Shown one piece after another: positions 6,730-11,619 of a stretch of 11,619 nucleotides of DNA. The notes beneath the pieces were generated by a model. It saw only the letters and a list, made by a program, of their open reading frames with translations. It was not told the DNA's origin and searched no databases. The position numbers and the translations under genes are program-made. This DNA is from CAZTBB01 sp964611755 (GTDB lineage Bacteria > Pseudomonadota > Alphaproteobacteria > Micavibrionales > Micavibrionaceae). Every line of letters starts with the position of its first letter. The first letter of the stretch is position 1. The stretch spans positions 1 through 11,619 of the forward strand of contig CAZTBB010000059.1 in the NCBI GenBank assembly GCA_964611755.1. The letters run 5' to 3'.

Positions 6730-6757
6730 AAAAAATCGAGAGCTATTTTGATTTTTT
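6730..6757. repeat. AT-rich inverted repeat between ubiG and the HIG1-type gene
   Basis: Perfect eight-base arms AAAAAATC (6730-6737) and GATTTTTT (6750-6757) flank a 12-base centre. On the minus strand the second arm ends in a T-run, so the structure could act as a weak attenuator or terminator after ubiG. It has only two strong pairs at most, so it may also be a chance AT-rich symmetry. Confidence 0.25.
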
Positions 6758-6785
6758 CTTTTTGCGATGCAGCGTGGATGCAATC

Positions 6786-7520
6786 TTAGTTTTTTTCAAA
6801 AACCATAATGTAATTCATGCCCGTATCTTGGCTTAAAAAGAATTTATCTTTCAAAGGGTTATAATTTACCCCTGCGATGGCCTTGGTGCGCATGTGATTG
6901 GCTCTGGCGATGTTCGTGATTTCAGAGGGGCGCATGAATTTTTTCCATTGATGGGTGCCTTGGGGAACCCAGCGCAAAATATGTTCGGCGGCGATGATTC
7001 CAAGCGCATAGGATTTTGGCGTACGGTTTAAGGTTGAGATAATTAATAAGCCGCCTTTTTTTACGCGGGCGGCACAATTTTCAATAAAGGCTGCCGGATC
7101 AAGAACATGCTCAATAATCTCCAGTGCGAGGACAATATCATAGGTTTTCTTAAGCTCTTCAACGGGTTTGTTCTGATAATCAATTTTAAGGGATGATGTC
7201 TTTGCATGGGCTTTTGCAGCCTCTATTGCGATCCCATCCGCATCAATGCCTGTAACTTTTGCACCAAGGCGTGCCATCGGCTCACAAATTATACCGCCGC
7301 CACAGCCAACATCACATAATGTTAGTTTATCAAGGGCTTTCATGGAGAGCATGTCGCGCTCAAAATGTTTGCAGATTTGGGTTTTAATGAAATCAATGCG
7401 GGCCGGGTTCATTTTATGCAAAGGGGCAAATGGCCCTTGCTCATCCCACCATTTATCGGAATCGCGCGAAAAATGTTGAATTTCTCTCTCGTCAACGGTA
7501 CTAACGTTATTCTTAGTCAT
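6786..7520 (-). CDS. ubiG: Ubiquinone O-methyltransferase UbiG
   Basis: UbiG performs both O-methylations in ubiquinone synthesis with S-adenosylmethionine. The 244-residue protein has the usual length. The N-terminal UbiG element with WWDEQGPFAPLHKMNPARIDFI lies at about 24-45. The SAM-binding motif I, CDVGCGGGI, is at 69-77, with the following acidic strand end VTGIDADG at 89-96. EIIEHV is at 134-139, ISTLNRTPKSY at 161-171, and VPQGTHQWKKFMRPSE at 185-200, a region linked to membrane contact and substrate in E. coli UbiG. It diverges from lysC across only 46 bases, an arrangement common in alphaproteobacteria, so both promoters must share or overlap that gap or lie inside the coding starts. 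It leads a leftward row with the HIG1-type gene and etfBA, 75 bases away. Confidence 0.95.
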   Translation of the reverse strand: MTKNNVSTVDEREIQHFSRDSDKWWDEQGPFAPLHKMNPARIDFIKTQICKHFERDMLSMKALDKLTLCDVGCGGGIICEPMARLGAKVTGIDADGIAIEAAKAHAKTSSLKIDYQNKPVEELKKTYDIVLALEIIEHVLDPAAFIENCAARVKKGGLLIISTLNRTPKSYALGIIAAEHILRWVPQGTHQWKKFMRPSEITNIARANHMRTKAIAGVNYNPLKDKFFLSQDTGMNYIMVFEKN

Positions 7521-7566
7521 ACGTCTTTATGTATGCTGTTTGAGATCAAAAGGAAAGAGCCTTTTA

Positions 7567-8805
7567 ATGGCACTGATTGTAGCAAAATTTGGTGGAACCT
7601 CTGTAGCGGATGTCGAGCGCATTGAAATTGCGGCGGCAAAGGTCGCGCGCGAGGTGGAGAGCGGTCATAAAGTGGCCGTTGTTGTCTCCGCGATGGCAGG
7701 GGTTACAAACCAGCTCGTTGATTATTGCGGTCAAGTCAGCAAGATGCATGATTTGCGTGAATATGACACGGTCGTCTCTAGTGGGGAGCAAATCACGGCT
7801 GGCCTTATGGCGATGGCTTTGCAAAAACTTGGCATCAGTGCACGGTCATGGCTTGGCTGGCAAGTGCCGATTAAAACCAATGATATTCATGGTAAGGCAC
7901 GTATTGAAGAGATTGATACAAGCGAAATTTCAAAGCGCCTTAATGATGGTGAGGTTGCTGTGATTCCGGGGTTTCAGGGGATTAGTGAGCGGAACCGCAT
8001 TGCGACACTTGGGCGCGGCGGATCGGACACTTCGGCTGTGGCTATGGCGGCGGCCCTGGAGGCGGATCGCTGTGATATTTATACGGATGTGGATGGTGTC
8101 TATACGACCGATCCACGCATTGTGCCGCAGGCCCGCAAATTGAAGAAAATCTCCTATGAAGAGATGATAGAGCTAGCATCTTTAGGTGCCAAGGTATTGC
8201 AGACGCGCTCGGTTGAGATTGCAATGAAACAAGAAGTGCCGTTGCAGGTTCTATCGAGCTTTGAAGATCATATTGGCAGTGATTTGCCAGGAACATTAGT
8301 TGTGAGAGAGGAAGATATCATGGAACAAGAACTTGTTAGCGGGATTGCCTATAGCCGCGATGAGGCCAAAATCACGGTTCTCAATGTGCCGGATGTGCCG
8401 GGTGTTGCCTCGAAATTGTTTCAGCCATTGGCCGATGCCGCCGTGAATATTGATATGATTGTACAAAACGTATCGCCTGATGGGTCGAATACGGATATGA
8501 CGTTTACGGTATCGCGCGCCGAATTACCCAAAGCGCTTAAGGTTATTGAGGGGCTAGAGACCTTTAAAGATGTAAAAGTGTTGACGGCCGACAATGTATC
8601 CAAGGTGTCTGTGGTCGGTGTGGGTATGATTTCCCACCACGGCGTGGCCAGTAAAATGTTTGAAACTCTGGCCGATAAAAATATCAATATTCAGGTGATT
8701 GCGACCTCCGAGATTAAGATTTCGGTCCTTATCGAAGAGGATTATACGGAGCTGGCCGTGCGTGCCTTGCATGCAGCCTATGGTCTGGAAGAAGCGAAGC
8801 ATTAA
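7567..8805 (+). CDS. lysC: Aspartate kinase LysC
   Basis: LysC phosphorylates L-aspartate with ATP, the first step towards lysine, diaminopimelate, threonine and methionine. From ATG 7567 the protein is 412 residues, typical of monofunctional single-chain aspartokinases with two C-terminal ACT domains. Catalytic marks are KFGGTS at 7-12, SGEQ at 72-75, LGRGGSDTSA at 148-157 and DVDGVYTTDPR at 174-184. ACT domains lie at about 268-335 (ITVLNVPDVPGVAS) and 346-410 (KVSVVGVGMISHHGVASKMF), where lysine and/or threonine feedback would bind. The frame extends back to a TTG at 7540, but ATG 7567 starts exactly at the conserved MALIVAKFGGTS and has AGGA at 7551-7554, somewhat far upstream. It diverges from ubiG and is followed by the rodZ-like gene after 47 bases. 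Confidence 0.95.
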   Translation: MALIVAKFGGTSVADVERIEIAAAKVAREVESGHKVAVVVSAMAGVTNQLVDYCGQVSKMHDLREYDTVVSSGEQITAGLMAMALQKLGISARSWLGWQVPIKTNDIHGKARIEEIDTSEISKRLNDGEVAVIPGFQGISERNRIATLGRGGSDTSAVAMAAALEADRCDIYTDVDGVYTTDPRIVPQARKLKKISYEEMIELASLGAKVLQTRSVEIAMKQEVPLQVLSSFEDHIGSDLPGTLVVREEDIMEQELVSGIAYSRDEAKITVLNVPDVPGVASKLFQPLADAAVNIDMIVQNVSPDGSNTDMTFTVSRAELPKALKVIEGLETFKDVKVLTADNVSKVSVVGVGMISHHGVASKMFETLADKNINIQVIATSEIKISVLIEEDYTELAVRALHAAYGLEEAKH

Positions 8806-8852
8806 GTTTTTCGCTAGAATCTTGGCTGAAAATAGCTTATGGTGCGCTGATT

Positions 8853-9773
8853 ATGACACAGGCCGCTCAAAGACAGCCCCAGCCGGATAGGCAGGAAGGC
8901 GCAACACCATTACACACCGACATGCCCGTTGGCGAGATTTTGCGCCGTACGCGTGAGCATTATGGCCAATCTTTGGATGATGTTGAAAATAACATTCGTA
9001 TTCGTGCCTCCCAGTTAGATGCTATCGAAAAGAATAATATGGAAGCGCTTCCCGGGCGTGTTTATGCCATTGGTTTCGTACGTTCGTATGCGGAATATCT
9101 GCGCCTTGATGGTGATAAAATGGTGCAGCTGTTCAAAATGCAAGGAGCGGGGGGAACACCGGCAGCCCAGTTGAATTTCCCGATCCCCGCCTCTGAAAGC
9201 CGTTTGCCACCTCCATGGGTATTGGCTGCGTGTGCTGGCGGTCTTATCTTTGTGATTATTCTTTTTTCGATTTTTGGTTCGGAAAAAGAAACGCAAGTAA
9301 CGCAGATTAAAGATGTGCCATCGCAATATGCCGATCTTGTAGAAGGCGGCGAGCTTAGCTCTGACGCCGAGCAGGGGGGGCAGGCCAATCAAGCAGACAT
9401 ATCGGATTTATCGTCATCCCTAAGCGCCGGACAGAATACAGATTCTGATGAAGCATTATCGCCGGGTCAATTGCTTGAAGAGCGTATTGATAATGCGGAT
9501 GGTATTGTTTTGCGCCTTAAAGATCGCAGTTGGGTAGAGATAAAGGATGGGTCCGGTAAAGCGATCGTTTCACGTGTGTTGAACAAGGATGAACAATATT
9601 TTGTCCCGGATAGCCCTGATTTACGGATGTCCTTGGGGAATGCCGGCGCGATTGAAGCCTCGATTGATGGGGTTGTCCTCAATCCTTTTGGGGAGAGAGG
9701 CGAGGTACGCCGGAATATCTCTCTTGATATTCAATCCCTAAAATCTCTTGTCCCGGGCCTCGAAGAGCGTTAG
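8853..9773 (+). CDS. RodZ-like cytoskeletal membrane protein (HTH_25 + DUF4115)
   Basis: This is 306 residues with the RodZ layout. The cytoplasmic helix-turn-helix is at about 25-97 (VGEILRRTREHYGQSLDDVE, then LDAIEKNNMEALPGRVYAIGFVRSYAEYL in two parts). One membrane helix lies at about 121-142 (VLAACAGGLIFVIILFSIF). A low-complexity acidic Gly/Ser/Gln linker runs to about 210, and a periplasmic DUF4115 beta-domain at about 216-292 includes RSWVEIKDGSGKAI. In E. coli the HTH contacts MreB and the protein supports rod shape; the same job is likely here but no mre gene is in the window. It overlaps neither neighbour; prfA begins ten bases after its stop, so it probably sits inside a lysC-rodZ-prfA-prmC transcript. 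In related genomes ispG and hisS often follow this gene; here they do not. Confidence 0.87.
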   Translation: MTQAAQRQPQPDRQEGATPLHTDMPVGEILRRTREHYGQSLDDVENNIRIRASQLDAIEKNNMEALPGRVYAIGFVRSYAEYLRLDGDKMVQLFKMQGAGGTPAAQLNFPIPASESRLPPPWVLAACAGGLIFVIILFSIFGSEKETQVTQIKDVPSQYADLVEGGELSSDAEQGGQANQADISDLSSSLSAGQNTDSDEALSPGQLLEERIDNADGIVLRLKDRSWVEIKDGSGKAIVSRVLNKDEQYFVPDSPDLRMSLGNAGAIEASIDGVVLNPFGERGEVRRNISLDIQSLKSLVPGLEER

Positions 9774-9783
9774 AGATTTCCCT

Positions 9784-10848
9784 ATGAGTATGCAAGCAAA
9801 ACTAGGCTCTATCCGGGCACGCTATGATGAATTATCGGCTTTAATGGCTGAGGGGAATCTTAGCGGTGATGAATTTACCAAACTCTCTGTTGAATATGCG
9901 GAGCTTGGGCCTGTTGTCGAGGCTATTGACGAGTATGAAAAGGCTCAAACGGAAAAGGAAGACCTTAAAGAGCTTCTCGATGATCCTGATATGAAGGATA
10001 TAGCTCAAGAAGAGTTGGTAGCCTTGGAAAAAAGAATTCCGGAGCTTGAGCGCCAGATCCAGCTGGCTCTTATCCCTAAAGATAGCGCGGATACAAAAAA
10101 TGCGATCCTGGAAATCCGCGCGGGGACGGGCGGGGATGAGGCTGCATTATTTGCCGCAGATCTTTTTGCCATGTATCGTGGCTTTGCTTCGGAAAATGGT
10201 TGGCGTTTAGAGGTCATCGAAGCATCAGAGAGTGATATTGGCGGATATAAAGAGATTGTTGCCGAAGTCTCCGGCACAAGTGTTTTTGCCCGTATGAAAT
10301 ATGAATCGGGCGTACACCGTGTTCAGCGTGTCCCCAAAACAGAATCAGGCGGGCGTATTCACACCTCTGCGGCCACAGTGGCTGTTCTGCCCGAGGCTGA
10401 AGATGTTGATGTGCATGTTGATGATAAAGATTTGCGCATTGATGTTTACCGTGCGCAAGGCGCAGGCGGACAGCATGTGAACAAAACAGAATCGGCCGTG
10501 CGTATCACGCATATCCCGACAAATACGGTTGTGGCGATTCAGGATGAGAGCTCTCAACACAAGAATAAAGCCAAGGCGATGAAAATTCTTAAGAGCCGGC
10601 TTTATGATCTGGAGCGCTCTCGTCTTGCAGAAGAACGCGCGGAGGACCGTAAATCTCAAGTGGGCTCCGGTGACCGTTCCGAGCGCATTCGCACCTATAA
10701 TTTCCCGCAAGGGCGCGTCACTGACCATCGCATAAATCTTACCTTATATAAGCTCGATGAGTTTTTGAGCGGGGCAGGCATGGCCGAAATGGTGGATGCT
10801 TTAATCGCTGAAGACCAAGCTGCTGCGCTGGCAGCATTGAATGACTAA
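9784..10848 (+). CDS. prfA: Peptide chain release factor 1
   Basis: RF1 ends translation at UAA and UAG. From ATG 9784 the protein is 354 residues, close to the usual 355-360. The tripeptide that reads the stop codon is PKT at 184-186 in QRVPKTESGG, the PxT form that marks RF1 rather than RF2 (SPF). The GGQ motif that triggers peptide release is at 228-230 in GAGGQHVNKTESAVR. The N-terminal helical domain (1-100) precedes IRAGTGGDEAALFA at 111-124. An open frame reaches back to 9748, but this would overlap the rodZ end and lacks family similarity, so the ATG at 9784 is preferred; the ribosome site is weak. prmC, whose product methylates Q230, follows with an 8-base overlap. Confidence 0.96.
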   Translation: MSMQAKLGSIRARYDELSALMAEGNLSGDEFTKLSVEYAELGPVVEAIDEYEKAQTEKEDLKELLDDPDMKDIAQEELVALEKRIPELERQIQLALIPKDSADTKNAILEIRAGTGGDEAALFAADLFAMYRGFASENGWRLEVIEASESDIGGYKEIVAEVSGTSVFARMKYESGVHRVQRVPKTESGGRIHTSAATVAVLPEAEDVDVHVDDKDLRIDVYRAQGAGGQHVNKTESAVRITHIPTNTVVAIQDESSQHKNKAKAMKILKSRLYDLERSRLAEERAEDRKSQVGSGDRSERIRTYNFPQGRVTDHRINLTLYKLDEFLSGAGMAEMVDALIAEDQAAALAALND

Positions 10849-11619
10849 GTCTGATATGACGCATGATTTTCCATCAGAGTTAGGTGCTCTATATCAATAT
10901 TTGATTAAGCGAATGCAGGATCTGGATACGCCCGATCTGAATGCTCGTATTATGATTGAGAAGAGGGCCAAATATACGTGGAGCGACATTATTGCGCGCC
11001 CTGAGCAAACAATCCCGCAGGATCAATTGCGTGCTATTGATAACGATTTAAAGCGTCATATGGACGCGGAGCCACTTTCACGAATCTATGGAATGCGTGA
11101 GTTTTGGGGGATGGAGTTTGAAATCTCTTCTCATACGCTAGACCCGCGCGCCGATACAGAAACGCTGATTGACGCTGTTCTTGATTCTTACAAAGATAAA
11201 AATGCGCCCCTTCAAATACTGGATTTAGGCACTGGCTCGGGCTGTATTTTACTGGCATTGCTCAGAGAATTCCCCAATGCAAATGGGGTCGGCGTTGATG
11301 TATCAACGGGGGCTCTGGACATGGCGCGCGCCAATGCTAAACGTCATGGTCTGGAGGCGCGCACGCAGTTTATACAATCAGAGTGGTTTGATTCCATAGA
11401 ATCACCATTTGATGTGATTGTCTCGAATCCGCCTTATATAGAATCAAATGTGATCGCGAATCTGGAAAAAAACGTCAAAAATTTTGATCCGATCTTGGCT
11501 TTGGATGGTGGTAAAGAGGGATTGGATGCCTATCAAAGTATTTTTTCCGAGATAAAAAACTATTTAAATGACGATGGAAAAGGCTTTTTTGAAATTGGTT
11601 TTGATCAATCGGAAGCTGT
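10841..11619 (+). CDS. prmC: Release factor glutamine methyltransferase PrmC, cut by the window end
   Basis: PrmC uses S-adenosylmethionine to methylate the glutamine of the GGQ motif in RF1 and RF2, which speeds peptide release. The ATG at 10841 overlaps the prfA stop in ATGACTAA, a common translational-coupling arrangement; ATG 10856 is a second possible start. The frame stays open to the window end, giving 259 complete codons, so perhaps 25-30 residues are missing. The N-terminal helical substrate domain covers about 1-90, followed by the conserved DPRADTETL at 101-109, SAM motif I LDLGTGSGCI at 127-136, the acidic GVDVS at 151-155, and the catalytic NPPY at 196-199 in DVIVSNPPYI. All key residues are present. 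Confidence 0.95.
   Translation, partial: MTKSDMTHDFPSELGALYQYLIKRMQDLDTPDLNARIMIEKRAKYTWSDIIARPEQTIPQDQLRAIDNDLKRHMDAEPLSRIYGMREFWGMEFEISSHTLDPRADTETLIDAVLDSYKDKNAPLQILDLGTGSGCILLALLREFPNANGVGVDVSTGALDMARANAKRHGLEARTQFIQSEWFDSIESPFDVIVSNPPYIESNVIANLEKNVKNFDPILALDGGKEGLDAYQSIFSEIKNYLNDDGKGFFEIGFDQSEA

Noticed and set aside
7540..7566. TTG 7540 as the lysC start
   Set aside because: It would add nine residues before the conserved MALIVAKFGGTS and place the ribosome site inside the gene.
9015..9392. Antisense open frames within the rodZ-like gene
   Set aside because: No family resemblance or ribosome site, and the opposite frame is a clear RodZ-like protein across the region.
9748..9783. Upstream start for prfA overlapping the rodZ end
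   Set aside because: The extra residues do not resemble RF1, and ATG 9784 gives the usual length.
10345..10728. Antisense open frame of 127 codons within prfA
   Set aside because: It covers the GGQ region of prfA, whose reading is certain; the antisense product has no recognisable features.
1..11619. Defence system, phage, insertion sequence, CRISPR array, tRNA or other new multi-gene system
   Set aside because: All sizeable genes belong to known core families except the pentapeptide protein and the small lipoprotein. No transposase, integrase, direct-repeat array or tRNA-like fold was seen by eye.

Overview
The window is an ordinary housekeeping stretch of an alphaproteobacterial chromosome. 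Supporting signs are ubiquinone synthesis (UbiG), a DUF3426 protein of the kind that follows an MJ0042 zinc ribbon, an HIG1-type two-helix protein beside etfBA, a RodZ-like protein, and an aspartokinase in a row with prfA and prmC. Base composition looks intermediate by eye (not computed). A Micavibrio-like or early-branching Rhodospirillales-like lineage is possible, but this is a guess from gene content. I see no insertion sequence, phage gene, CRISPR array, tRNA or rRNA. Coding density is very high and no gap exceeds about 80 bases.

Left part (1-4754): the 3' end of a membrane-anchored DUF3426 protein and a LOG-family nucleotide phosphoribohydrolase read rightwards. They meet lysA, which reads leftwards behind a tiny putative lipoprotein gene. 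From a 70-base divergent region a membrane-anchored TlpA-type thioredoxin reads rightwards, followed by a large pentapeptide-repeat protein.

Middle part (4759-7520): four genes read leftwards in the order ubiG, HIG1-type small membrane protein, etfB, etfA. All are plausibly linked to the quinone and respiratory chain: UbiG completes ubiquinone, and ETF passes electrons towards it through ETF-quinone oxidoreductase, which is not in the window.

Right part (7567-11619): a rightward row diverging from ubiG contains lysC, a rodZ-like gene, prfA and prmC. prmC overlaps prfA by 8 bases and runs off the window. PrmC methylates the GGQ motif of the release factor encoded just before it. lysC and lysA open and close the lysine/diaminopimelate route but lie about 5 kb apart in separate units.

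I did not find a convincing undescribed system. The points most worth a second look are the internal duplication of the pentapeptide protein, the degenerate LptM-like lipoprotein by lysA with argH missing between it and tlpA, and the clustering of ubiG, the HIG1 protein and etfBA.
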